Shown one piece after another: positions 16,028 through 23,671 of a stretch of 39,825 bases of DNA. A program made the translations under genes and the position numbers. Source of the stretch: a virus; IMG/VR virus record IMGVR_UViG_3300035698_026777, positions 1-39,825 of that record; one strand, written 5' to 3'. Position 1 is the first letter of the stretch. Every line of letters starts with the position of its first letter. The notes under the pieces are model-generated. The model was not told the origin of the DNA, searched no databases, and saw only the letters and a list, made by a program, of their open reading frames with translations.

Positions 16028-16091
16028 GGAAGTTTGCTATGAGCTACCAGATAGGCAATGAGCAATATCTGGGCTTCCATCCCAAGAGGGA
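16028..16091 (+). promoter_or_regulatory. Structured leader RNA 3 (candidate pseudoknot)
   Basis: An outer stem GGAAG/CTTCC (16028-16032 with 16074-16078) encloses two crossing stems: TTGCT/AGCAA (16034-16038 with 16061-16065) and CCAGATA/TATCTGG (16047-16053 with 16066-16072), an H-type pseudoknot with abutting 3' strands. A small hairpin TCCC-AAGA-GGGA follows (16080-16091). The next gene starts at 16121 with AGAGGA as ribosome site. The 119-nt gap 16002-16120 otherwise holds only the promoter. Confidence 0.55.
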
Positions 16092-16120
16092 ATAAATTTT
16101 AATAATCCAAGAGGATACAA

Positions 16121-16831
16121 ATGACAGAATTTTATATAGATCCAGAAGATGCAATTTCTGATTTTCTTAGAGTTAGATTGACAGACCCAAGAGCAAGAGC
16201 TGAAGCATCAGAAACACAAAGTTTTTCTCCTGGCGCAAGTGATACAGTAATTACATTGGCAGCACCAACTGCAGGAAGTGTTTCATGTGTTACAGGAGTA
16301 ACTATTGATGGAGTTTCAACGAGTGCTAAAAAATGGGAAAATTATCATTGGGATTATCAAAATACAATATTAACTTTTTATTCAGCATTTGCAGGAACAG
16401 AAACTGTTGTTGTTACATATAAATATGGAACTTCTAATTGGATTTATTCTGATAAGCCGGATGAAGAATTATCTGAAACATCATTTCCAAGAATATCATT
16501 ATTTAATGTTACAAATCCAGGAACACGATTAGGGCAATATGAAGCTCCTGTTGAAGGTTCTCCGATATTACAGATTGATATTTGGTCAAAAGATGGGTAT
16601 GTTACTACTATTAGTTCAAGAAAATATTCTAATAATTATTTAACAAGATATTTAGGAAATAGAATTACAAGAGCATTTGAAAAATATATTGATGATTTGA
16701 ATCCAATTCTTTATAATTACAGAGCAGTAAGTGGATCACGTGCTGCTCCTTATAGTATTGAATATCAAGCATTTCATAGTATAGTAGAGATAAATGTAAA
16801 AGGTTTAAAAATAGGAAGAATTGAGGTATAA
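16121..16831 (+). CDS. Tail terminator-like protein with inserted beta domain
   Basis: A 236-residue protein. N-terminal and C-terminal parts (YIDPEDAISDFLRVRLTD; SPILQIDIWSKDGYV; IEYQAFHSIVEINVKG) match the alpha/beta layout of tail terminator (gpU/gp17-like) proteins. Residues about 30-110 are an inserted beta domain (VTIDGVSTSAKKWENYHWDY) recalling that of the connector at 14007. Terminators cap the tail tube and join it to the head. Position just before the tail tube gene supports this. Translation probably depends on leader RNA 3. Confidence 0.6.
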   Translation: MTEFYIDPEDAISDFLRVRLTDPRARAEASETQSFSPGASDTVITLAAPTAGSVSCVTGVTIDGVSTSAKKWENYHWDYQNTILTFYSAFAGTETVVVTYKYGTSNWIYSDKPDEELSETSFPRISLFNVTNPGTRLGQYEAPVEGSPILQIDIWSKDGYVTTISSRKYSNNYLTRYLGNRITRAFEKYIDDLNPILYNYRAVSGSRAAPYSIEYQAFHSIVEINVKGLKIGRIEV

Positions 16832-16834
16832 AAA

Positions 16835-17797
16835 ATGTCAACTGATGAAGGTATTTTAGGAATAAGAGAAAGATTTATTGAAAGAGAAGAAGCTGTTTAT
16901 GGAACTTCTATTGCATTAACAAGTGCAATAATCCCAGGAAATAATGTTATTGTAACACCGAATTTTACACAAGGATATCAAGAAACATTATCTGATGGTT
17001 CTGATAATAGAACTGTTGCTGCAAGAGTTGCAGGACCATTATCGCTTCCATATCAAATTTCATATTATCCAACTAATTGGAGAAGATTAAAATATGTGTT
17101 TGATATTGATTCAGAAACCGGTTCTGACCCATATACACATACATTATCAGTCGGAAATACATTAAAGTCTTATACAGCAGAACATGCAATGCGGCATGGT
17201 TCATCCCCAATAATAGTTAAAACAACAGGAAATGTTGTGAACATAACAACAATAAATTTTCAAAAATCAAATGGAGCTGGCAATGATGGATTTTTAACTG
17301 TTGCGCAAGATTGCTTTGCACAGAATTATACTACCCCGTCACTTCAAGCAGGAAGTTTTTCTGTTTCAGGCGATCCATTTCAATATAGGCATATTACTTT
17401 AACATTGGCATCAAGCGAAGTTGTTGAAATAAATAATGGGGCTATTGTTTTTAATCAAGGAATGAATATTGCTGATTCAAGATATGCGAATACTTCACTT
17501 GCAAGGACAATAGGAAGCCCGATTGCACAATTATTCAGGATATCTGGAAGATTCAATGTCAATCTTATGGATAGTACTTATATGGATTTATGGGAATTGG
17601 CAGCTGTACTTTCAGGCACAAACACTTTAGTTTTTGAACAATCAGGAAGCAATAAAGTTACATTTACTTTTACAGGAATGTATGTTGAACCTGTTCCTAT
17701 TGGAGCAACCAATCTTGAAGGGATTAATTCAGCTGATTTTGTTTTTACAGCAACAGGAGTTGCAGTTGTTGCGATTGACAGCATAGAAAATTGGTAA
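16835..17797 (+). CDS. Major tail (tube) protein
   Basis: A 320-residue protein fitting the siphovirus tail tube in size and position, between terminator and chaperone. It is mostly beta (VARVAGPLSLPYQISYYP; FRISGRFNVNLMDSTYMDLW), with a C-terminal strand set ending NSADFVFTATGVAVVAIDS. Tube proteins stack as hexamers around the tape measure. No ribosome site is evident, so it is probably coupled to the previous gene (3-nt gap). Confidence 0.75.
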   Translation: MSTDEGILGIRERFIEREEAVYGTSIALTSAIIPGNNVIVTPNFTQGYQETLSDGSDNRTVAARVAGPLSLPYQISYYPTNWRRLKYVFDIDSETGSDPYTHTLSVGNTLKSYTAEHAMRHGSSPIIVKTTGNVVNITTINFQKSNGAGNDGFLTVAQDCFAQNYTTPSLQAGSFSVSGDPFQYRHITLTLASSEVVEINNGAIVFNQGMNIADSRYANTSLARTIGSPIAQLFRISGRFNVNLMDSTYMDLWELAAVLSGTNTLVFEQSGSNKVTFTFTGMYVEPVPIGATNLEGINSADFVFTATGVAVVAIDSIENW

Positions 17798-17814
17798 TTG
17801 TGGGGCAATGAACA

Positions 17815-18204
17815 ATGGAAAAAAGCGAGTTTTTTATAAAAAAAAATGATGTTAATACTATTGATGTTTTTGGTGAAGTATTTAAAATTAAAACAGTTAC
17901 TGCGGATGATGAACTTGAATGGTATGATGAATATACAGAAGTTAAAGAAGAGAAAGATAAAGAAGGAAATCTGTTGAAAAAGAAAGTTCAGAATTATAAA
18001 AAATTAGCTAAATGCAAATTAAGAAATATAATAAGTGTTCCGTTTTCAAAAGAAGAAATCAAAGAGATTTCAGGAATTAATAAAAATTTTTGTGATTTTT
18101 CTAATGATGAAAAGGATATTTTATTCGGACAACTTAATCCTAAAATAATGTCTGAATTAATTAAAAAAATAGATGAAACAGGAAGAAATAAAAAAAAAAC
18201 TTAA
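17815..18204 (+). CDS. Tail assembly chaperone, short form (gpG-like)
   Basis: A 129-residue product terminating just after a run of ten A residues. It starts MEKSEFFIKKNDVNTIDVFG and is charged and helical in its second half. The place between tail tube and tape measure is that of gpG in lambda and its counterparts elsewhere. It ends in KKKT-stop, with the slippery heptamer A AAA AAA at 18192-18198 in register. The open -1 frame beyond gives the long form. Confidence 0.78.
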   Translation: MEKSEFFIKKNDVNTIDVFGEVFKIKTVTADDELEWYDEYTEVKEEKDKEGNLLKKKVQNYKKLAKCKLRNIISVPFSKEEIKEISGINKNFCDFSNDEKDILFGQLNPKIMSELIKKIDETGRNKKKT

Positions 18205-18446
18205 TTTCACAGATTCAATCTGTAAATAATACAGAACAAAAAATATCAGTAACAAAACATGATGAATTAATGCTTGAAATGGCTAATGCATATGAAAAAG
18301 GTATTAGCACAAAAGAATTCAGGCAATGCAACATGTCTGATATTTCATTTATTATAGATTATAAAAAAGCCCAAAAAGAATTATTAAATCAAAAAGAGCA
18401 TGAATTAAAAGTTTTACAAGCTATGGAGTTGATTAAAAATCGTTGA
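18198..18446 (+). CDS. Frameshifted C-terminal extension of tail chaperone (gpGT-like)
   Basis: After -1 slippage on A AAA AAA the ribosome reads AAC TTA ATT... for 82 codons to TGA 18444-18446. The extension (SVTKHDELMLEMANAYEKGI..STKEFRQCNMSDISFIIDYK) is a helical, protein-like sequence without a suitable start of its own. The combined product is about 210 residues. The short form binds the long form, and the T-domain recruits the tape measure in known systems. The bases 18205-18446 are otherwise an unexplained gap. Confidence 0.75.
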   Translation, partial: NLISQIQSVNNTEQKISVTKHDELMLEMANAYEKGISTKEFRQCNMSDISFIIDYKKAQKELLNQKEHELKVLQAMELIKNR

Positions 18447-18474
18447 AGTAGGAGAATTAACAATTACAGCAACA

Positions 18475-19215
18475 ATGGATACTGCATCAATAGAAGCAGG
18501 TTTTGATAGAATTGTCGATCAGCAGGAAGAAATGGATCAACAGACAAATCAATTAAATGCATCTACAAGAAAAACAGGAACAATATTATCTTCTCTTACT
18601 AAAGTTTTTGGTGTACTTGGTGCTGTGGGTGTTGGTGCAATAACAGCTCTTGCAACAAAATCACCTGTTCTTGCAGGAACAATGGCTAAAATAGAGGTTC
18701 AGACATTAAAATTATCAAACACAATAGGAAGGCAATTAAGACCAATATTCGAAACAATAGCAGGAGATTTATTGCCTGCATTAAATAAAGCTTTTGCTGA
18801 TAATAAAGATTCAATAGGAATTATGGTGAATAATATTTCATTATTAATTAAATCTTTATCTAATTTAATATCATTAGATTTTTCTGGGTTATTAACAAAT
18901 CTTGATAGACTTTTTAAGCCAGAAGGATTAGGAGATGTTACTCCTGCAGATGTTATTAAAACAATTCAATCTGCAGGAAGTGGTGGTGTTTATGATCCGA
19001 GTGACCCATTTGCAGAAACAAAACAGAGAGCAAGAAATATTTTTGATACACAAACACCATTTGGTGAAGGACCAAAAAGTAAAAATCAATTTGTTAATGC
19101 AAAAAATATAGGTGCTTTAGGTATTAATATATTAATAGATTTTTTTCAATGGATATCAAATCAAAATGATAATAAAAATATGGCTATGACAACAGCAGAT
19201 GGAATTTCGAGGTAA
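18475..19215 (+). CDS. Tape measure protein (very short)
   Basis: A 246-residue protein. The N-terminus TASIEAGFDRIVDQQEEMDQ is typical of tape measures, followed by a hydrophobic segment (about 42-65, VFGVLGAVGVGAITALATK) and a long helical part. Tape measures set tail length at about 0.15 nm per residue, so this implies a tail near 37 nm, far shorter than usual siphovirus tails. In-frame codons upstream of the ATG (IVEVGELTITAT, from 18439) also look like tape-measure sequence but have no standard start codon, so the true start may be non-ATG. Confidence 0.68.
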   Translation: MDTASIEAGFDRIVDQQEEMDQQTNQLNASTRKTGTILSSLTKVFGVLGAVGVGAITALATKSPVLAGTMAKIEVQTLKLSNTIGRQLRPIFETIAGDLLPALNKAFADNKDSIGIMVNNISLLIKSLSNLISLDFSGLLTNLDRLFKPEGLGDVTPADVIKTIQSAGSGGVYDPSDPFAETKQRARNIFDTQTPFGEGPKSKNQFVNAKNIGALGINILIDFFQWISNQNDNKNMAMTTADGISR

Positions 19216-19219
19216 TTAA

Positions 19220-20005
19220 ATGTCGGCAATAAAAATTGATGATTATGAAAATACAGGAGATTCATTTACACTTCCGTATAATCCTACCAGTACAGAAATG
19301 GTCACAGCAAAATTTTTAGATCAAAGAAATCTTCCTTACTCTTTTTCTTTTCTTGGATTCACTTCACCAATAAAATCCAGTATTAATATAACTTTAAATG
19401 GTCATTTTAATAGTTCAACAAAAAATTCTAATTACAGAAGCCTTGTTGAAAAAATAAATAGCCCGAAATTATTAAGATTATTTTTTCAGACTGATTATGA
19501 TAAATTTTATTTATGTACAGGAACAACAGTTCAAAAAGTACCTACAGGAAATAGACCTCTTCATGTTGATTATGTAGCATCATTTTTTTCACCTTTTGGA
19601 ATGTTATTTGATGCTATACAAAAATCAGGATTACAAGCATCGGCAGAAGAAAATGAAGGAGATATTGTTACACCAATAGAAAAAATTACTGGTTCTGTAA
19701 CAACTGGAGCTGCTGTAACAATTAAAGATTCAAATGATAATGGATTTACATTTACACCTACCGCTACAGGGACAATGACATATTATCTTGTAAAAATAGT
19801 TTCTGAAGATAATACTGTTTATATTGCAGAATATGGATATGTGATAGTCGGTTCTACTGTTCAAATAATAAGTAATGCATCAACATCAGGTGATTTATTT
19901 CTTAAATTAGAACCTGGAGAATCATTAAATGATATATTTTCAGGTGGGACAATTTCAGGGATAACACCAACTTTTTATTTTAGAGATGGGTGGTCCTCTG
20001 ATTAA
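19220..20005 (+). CDS. Distal tail protein (Dit-like)
   Basis: A 261-residue protein. Residues 1-125 have the Dit N-terminal pattern: PYNPTSTEMVTAKFLDQRNL..SFSFLGFTSPIKSSIN, then KLLRLFFQTDYDKFYLCTGT and PLHVDYVASFFSPFG, as in proteins that form the first ring under the tail tube. The C-terminal about 115 residues are a beta-rich, Thr/Ser-rich domain with two related halves. Starts 5 nt after the tape measure and precedes the tail hub, the expected order. Confidence 0.65.
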   Translation: MSAIKIDDYENTGDSFTLPYNPTSTEMVTAKFLDQRNLPYSFSFLGFTSPIKSSINITLNGHFNSSTKNSNYRSLVEKINSPKLLRLFFQTDYDKFYLCTGTTVQKVPTGNRPLHVDYVASFFSPFGMLFDAIQKSGLQASAEENEGDIVTPIEKITGSVTTGAAVTIKDSNDNGFTFTPTATGTMTYYLVKIVSEDNTVYIAEYGYVIVGSTVQIISNASTSGDLFLKLEPGESLNDIFSGGTISGITPTFYFRDGWSSD

Positions 20006-20007
20006 AA

Positions 20008-22098
20008 ATGACTGGAATCTATGTAATAAAAATAGGAAATGCAGCTGCTAAACAATGGACTAATTTTTCTTATGAAATTCCACTTAATGGATTAAGCACT
20101 TGTCAAATAGCACTCGATGGGGTTACAGGTGGATATGTTTCTGAATTTGATGTTGATAAAGAAATATATATCTATAAATCCGGAACCTTACAATTTCGAG
20201 GGGTTGTTATTGATCAGGATAGTTTAAGTGGTGGTGGAATCATATTAACTGCTATCGGGATAGAATTAGAATTGACTGATGAAAAGGTTCCAATGGTGGG
20301 GGCATTATTAACCAGAACCTGGACAGCAACTTCTGATAATACTATTTTATCAACTTTAGTTACAAGTGTTTCTGGGTGGACTGTTGATGTCAGTAATTCA
20401 ACATCAGCAAATATTGATTTCAGATCCTCTGCATCTGAATCAGTATGGAATGCTGTTATACGAATGATTACACAAACTGAAAAAGATATTCTTGTCGATC
20501 AAACCAATAAAAAAATATATATGTATGATGAATTAACAAGAAGTTCAAAATTCTCTTTTATTGAAGGGAAAAATGCTGTTAATATACTTAGGAAAAAATC
20601 CAGGTCTATTGCCGGGAAAGTTCTTGTTTATGGAAAAGGAGATGGTGATGAACAGATAATTGGAACTTATGGAGCATCAACACCAGAGCATGTTATTATA
20701 GATAGAAATATTGTATCAACTACACAAGCAACAGAAAGAGCAACATCAGAATATAATAAATTAAATCCACAGATTAAATCATATAGTTTTTCACCAACAA
20801 TTGCTATTGATGGATTACGAATCGGTGATGCAGGAAATATTAATAACAATTCAGCAAATATTGATGAAGAAGTTGATATCGTAAGGATTAAAGTAAATGT
20901 TGATGGAAATGGTGTTGAAACATTAAATCTTGAAGTCACAAATCCTGCTTACAGAACAGCATCAAAAAATGTTGCAGAACTTATTGCGACACAAAATGCT
21001 TCATATAATCAAAGTCAATCAGCAATGCAGGGTTCCGGGAATCTTTCTCAATGGAAAGGAATGATCAACGGAAATAATTCAGCTGGATTAAGATTTACAT
21101 TTAATATTGGTGATGAATTTGAAGATGAAGCAGGCAATCTAAGAGTGGGAGCAATAACAGTTGATTATGATGTTGATGAATATAGAAGAGGAGTAGGTGT
21201 TGCTACAGAATCAAATAAAAATCCTGATATTGATTCAACAACTAAATCAGGACAGGATAATGAAAGCACAGAAGTCGATGAAGATACGCATGAAGTAAGT
21301 TCTATTTCACTTTTAGATTCTTGGACTAATTATAAATCATGGACTAATATTCCTCAACATGGAGAAGCGATTATTTTTCATATTCATGTTTTTGTTGCTC
21401 AATGGAATAATCCAACATCTGCAAGTTCAGTTTATGCAAGAATAAAACATGTTGATGAAACAGATTATTATCCTAGTACAACTGGAATAAGATTGTGCAG
21501 AGGAAATACAGAAGAAGCAACAGACGAGGATACGCATCTTCATGGTGGTTCTGCTGGTTATTTATATAGATTAAGTAATGATGGTTGTGCTAGTACGACA
21601 CATTGTAGTACAACAACAGCTAATGATACACATGATCATCAAACATACAAACAAGTTAATGGTAACGGAACTATTTATGTCCCTATTGATCCTTATCTTC
21701 AAGATTTTAATGTTGAATTAGACCAAACTGATAGTGGGACTGCAAACGCAGGTATTTTTGTTGCATATTATGTTGTAAGCCAGCATCAACATGGTGCTGG
21801 AACATATAGAACTGATAACCATAAACATGATGTTGCAGTTGGTGATGATGTTTCTGATGCAGGTTCTGTTAATGCAACAGAAGTAAATATTTATCTTGAT
21901 TTTTGGAATGGAAGTGCCTGGATCAATAAAAATAGTGTTTTAAATACTGGAAAAACGCTTGATACAGAAGTTGATATATCTAATAGTGGAACTTATCCTG
22001 ATGCGAAAGGTTACTGGAGAGTTAGAATATTAACAGATAATGCATCTCCTGATTTGATACAAGGAATAGTTAATGTAAAACATGAGCTTGATAATTAA
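20008..22098 (+). CDS. Tail hub/tip protein with histidine-rich distal region
   Basis: A 696-residue protein. Residues about 1-320 follow the baseplate hub (gp27/Tal-like) pattern: WTNFSYEIPLNGLSTCQIAL, GTLQFRGVVIDQDSL, then AGKVLVYGKGDGDEQIIGTY and RATSEYNKLNPQIKSYSF. The distal half carries histidine clusters: FHIHVF, DTHLHGG, DTHDHQ, SQHQHGAGTYRTDNHKHDV. HxH motifs bind metal ions in trimeric tail tips such as T4 gp37. This is probably the host-contacting tip; the last about 90 residues look like a beta domain. Confidence 0.72.
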   Translation: MTGIYVIKIGNAAAKQWTNFSYEIPLNGLSTCQIALDGVTGGYVSEFDVDKEIYIYKSGTLQFRGVVIDQDSLSGGGIILTAIGIELELTDEKVPMVGALLTRTWTATSDNTILSTLVTSVSGWTVDVSNSTSANIDFRSSASESVWNAVIRMITQTEKDILVDQTNKKIYMYDELTRSSKFSFIEGKNAVNILRKKSRSIAGKVLVYGKGDGDEQIIGTYGASTPEHVIIDRNIVSTTQATERATSEYNKLNPQIKSYSFSPTIAIDGLRIGDAGNINNNSANIDEEVDIVRIKVNVDGNGVETLNLEVTNPAYRTASKNVAELIATQNASYNQSQSAMQGSGNLSQWKGMINGNNSAGLRFTFNIGDEFEDEAGNLRVGAITVDYDVDEYRRGVGVATESNKNPDIDSTTKSGQDNESTEVDEDTHEVSSISLLDSWTNYKSWTNIPQHGEAIIFHIHVFVAQWNNPTSASSVYARIKHVDETDYYPSTTGIRLCRGNTEEATDEDTHLHGGSAGYLYRLSNDGCASTTHCSTTTANDTHDHQTYKQVNGNGTIYVPIDPYLQDFNVELDQTDSGTANAGIFVAYYVVSQHQHGAGTYRTDNHKHDVAVGDDVSDAGSVNATEVNIYLDFWNGSAWINKNSVLNTGKTLDTEVDISNSGTYPDAKGYWRVRILTDNASPDLIQGIVNVKHELDN

Positions 22099-22099
22099 A

Positions 22100-22291
22100 A
22101 TGGTCACTACAGAAGAAATCAAAAAAGCAAGGATTAAATTAATTAAAAAAGGAAAAAAATATATTTTGATGAATCAAGAAAAAATTAATGCTATTGAATA
22201 CAGAAAAACACATAAACCAATTTTGAAAAAAAAAAGAATACGAATTAAAGAAAAAATAACAAAAAGTGGTGGTAATTCATGCAATACATAG
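22100..22291 (+). CDS. Small lysine-rich hypothetical protein
   Basis: A 63-residue strongly basic protein (KKARIKLIKKGKKYILM; ILKKKRIRIKEKI). ATG 22100 directly follows the previous stop; an in-frame ATG at 22082 lies within the previous gene. Possibly nucleic-acid binding; no family recognised. Its end overlaps the next start by 13 nt. Confidence 0.5.
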   Translation: MVTTEEIKKARIKLIKKGKKYILMNQEKINAIEYRKTHKPILKKKRIRIKEKITKSGGNSCNT

Positions 22292-22563
22292 CTACAACAA
22301 AAATAAAACCAATAAAAATTGTTGAACATGAAGTTGATGAATCTATTAAATTATCTAAAGAAGGAAATATTGTGTTAATAGAACAAAGTGGGATTCATTT
22401 AAGCCAGGCAGAATTTTTGAATTATATTAAGTCCTTGAATGATAAACTTAAATATCTTAATTATCAAATAAGTGTAGATAACATTAATAGAATAAAAAAA
22501 GACATAAAAGATTTATTGAAAAAAAAGGGGATTTGTGATAATTTCCAACAAATGATAAGGTGA
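22279..22563 (+). CDS. Hypothetical helical protein
   Basis: A 94-residue protein: a short N-terminal beta-like stretch (ATTKIKPIKIVEHEVDE), then helices (SQAEFLNYIKSLNDKLKYLN; NINRIKKDIKDLLKKKG). The start follows GGTGG, and the stop overlaps the next ATG region. No family recognised; at the end of the tail module before a holin-like gene. Confidence 0.5.
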   Translation: MQYIATTKIKPIKIVEHEVDESIKLSKEGNIVLIEQSGIHLSQAEFLNYIKSLNDKLKYLNYQISVDNINRIKKDIKDLLKKKGICDNFQQMIR

Positions 22564-22772
22564 AAAATATGAATGAAAGCGAAAAATACAAATTAAATAA
22601 AGAAGATGGAATGAAGATTGCAAAAGGTGCAGGAATAGCTGTTGGTGGTGCATTATTAACTTATTTAACAGACATAATTCCAGCAGTTGAATGGGGAGAA
22701 TATAAACCTATTGTTGTTGCAATTTCAGCAATTATGATAAACTTTGCATGGAAAGCATTGAAAGGAAGATAA
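22560..22772 (+). CDS. Holin-like small membrane protein
   Basis: A 70-residue protein with a charged N-terminus (1-22), a first hydrophobic segment GAGIAVGGALLTYLTDIIP, a short turn (AVEWGEYKP) and a second segment IVVAISAIMINFAWKAL. Two membrane helices of this size at the end of the late operon suggest a class II-like holin. No hydrolase gene is next to it. The alternative start at 22569 (MNESEK) is possible. Confidence 0.55.
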   Translation: MKNMNESEKYKLNKEDGMKIAKGAGIAVGGALLTYLTDIIPAVEWGEYKPIVVAISAIMINFAWKALKGR

Positions 22773-22789
22773 ATTTATATTTTCTTTTT
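22773..22789 (+). terminator. T-rich terminator at convergent arm ends
   Basis: TTTATATTTTCTTTTT-like tract directly after the last plus-strand gene, where plus and minus arms meet. It overlaps the stop of the converging small minus-strand gene. Confidence 0.4.
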
Positions 22790-22967
22790 AATCCACCAAA
22801 CAAGCCCATATCAAAGCAATTATCCATCCTATAATAGACCATCCTAAAAATACATTTAATATTAAAATTGCAACCGAATTCTTTTTACTTCGCAATGCTG
22901 CTATAATAGAAGGCAATAAATAAATACAGACCAAAATAATTGGGAGAATAGAGCTTGTGTCAGACAT
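22788..22967 (-). CDS. Superinfection immunity protein (Imm family membrane protein)
   Basis: A 59-residue reading frame with two membrane segments: SSILPIILVCIYLLPSIIAA and VAILILNVFLGWSIIGWIIA, then LIWACLVD. The LPSIIAALRSKKN...ILNVFLGWSIIGWI pattern is that of the Imm_superinfect family, related to T4 Imm, which blocks DNA entry of later phages at the membrane. It is the last gene of the minus arm, a usual place for accessory functions. Recognition is by sequence pattern only. Confidence 0.72.
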   Translation of the reverse strand: MSDTSSILPIILVCIYLLPSIIAALRSKKNSVAILILNVFLGWSIIGWIIALIWACLVD

Positions 22968-22974
22968 TTTTATT

Positions 22975-23163
22975 TCAACTCATGTTATTTTTTATATCAT
23001 CCAAAGCAAAATTTAATTGATTTTTCCAATAATCTAAATCTTGCTTTGCTACTGTGTGTTGTTTATTTTTTATTTTTTCATCAAATTTGTTAAAACAACT
23101 ATTTAATTCAAAAATAACCTTTTCAATTTTTTGAGGTGTTGTTTGATTTAACATTTTTATCAA
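22975..23163 (-). CDS. Hypothetical 62-aa helical protein
   Basis: Short, charged and helical (KIEKVIFELNSCFNKFDEKI; AKQDLDYWKNQLNFALDDIK). Its start overlaps the previous stop by 4 nt. No family recognised. Confidence 0.5.
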   Translation of the reverse strand: MIKMLNQTTPQKIEKVIFELNSCFNKFDEKIKNKQHTVAKQDLDYWKNQLNFALDDIKNNMS

Positions 23164-23408
23164 CTCCGATATTTTGATATATCTATATGAGGAAACAATA
23201 ATTTAGCTATTTCAATAGATTGTTTTGCTCCATAATTTGCTACCTTCATAAATTCATCATTATGGTTTTGTCCTTCAACTGCATCTATATATACAGCCCA
23301 ATCAAATACTCTGAATGGGTTTTCTTCACAATTAACCACAGCTACTGCTAAGACTTTAGATGATAATGCGACCCATGTATGATTTTTTACTATTTTTTTA
23401 TTTCCCAT
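23160..23408 (-). CDS. Hypothetical 82-aa protein
   Basis: A small alpha/beta protein: strands HTWVALSSKVLAVAVVN and RVFDWAVYIDAVEGQN, then a helix NYGAKQSIEIAKLLFP. Resembles small conserved phage proteins of unknown role; no function assigned. Starts 2 nt after the upstream stop, and AGGAGAG precedes the ATG. Confidence 0.55.
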   Translation of the reverse strand: MGNKKIVKNHTWVALSSKVLAVAVVNCEENPFRVFDWAVYIDAVEGQNHNDEFMKVANYGAKQSIEIAKLLFPHIDISKYRS

Positions 23409-23410
23409 CT

Positions 23411-23608
23411 TTATCTCTCCTTCACTGATTCAAACAAATTAACTTTTTTTATATTCCCAGTTTGTGGGTGATTTTGAATTTCATTCATTTCCTTGGTTAC
23501 TTCTTCTCTTTCTAAATTGTGGTCATATTCTTTTAAATCTTCTTCAAGAGCTTTATCTTCATAATATTTTTCGGAATCTTCATTCTCGATTTCTTGTGGG
23601 TATTTCAT
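23411..23608 (-). CDS. Hypothetical acidic 65-aa protein
   Basis: A very acidic protein (ENEDSEKYYEDKALEEDLKE), probably helical or disordered. It is the first gene after an early-type promoter (23647-23667) and has GGAGGAG 7 nt before ATG. Small acidic early proteins often act as DNA mimics or inhibitors of host proteins, but nothing shows that here. Confidence 0.55.
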   Translation of the reverse strand: MKYPQEIENEDSEKYYEDKALEEDLKEYDHNLEREEVTKEMNEIQNHPQTGNIKKVNLFESVKER

Positions 23609-23646
23609 TTATATCTCCTCCATTAAAGTTATATATAATATATAGT

Positions 23647-23670
23647 ATATATAACTTATATATAAATGTT
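23647..23670 (-). promoter_or_regulatory. Early-type TATA promoter/operator, minus strand (23.6 kb)
   Basis: On the minus strand, AACATTTATATATAAGTTAT followed by ATAT, the same core as at 36171 (plus) and 31120 (minus). The TATA box is about 55 nt before the start at 23608, giving a leader of about 25-30 nt that carries GGAGGAG. ATATAAGTTATAT is a 13-nt palindrome overlapping the box and could be a repressor site. Confidence 0.6.
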
Positions 23671-23671
23671 T

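Noticed and set aside
22773-23671. Lysogeny module or integrase near the arm junction
   Set aside because: The genes here are small and include an Imm-like protein, but no recombinase catalytic motif or attachment-site pair was found.
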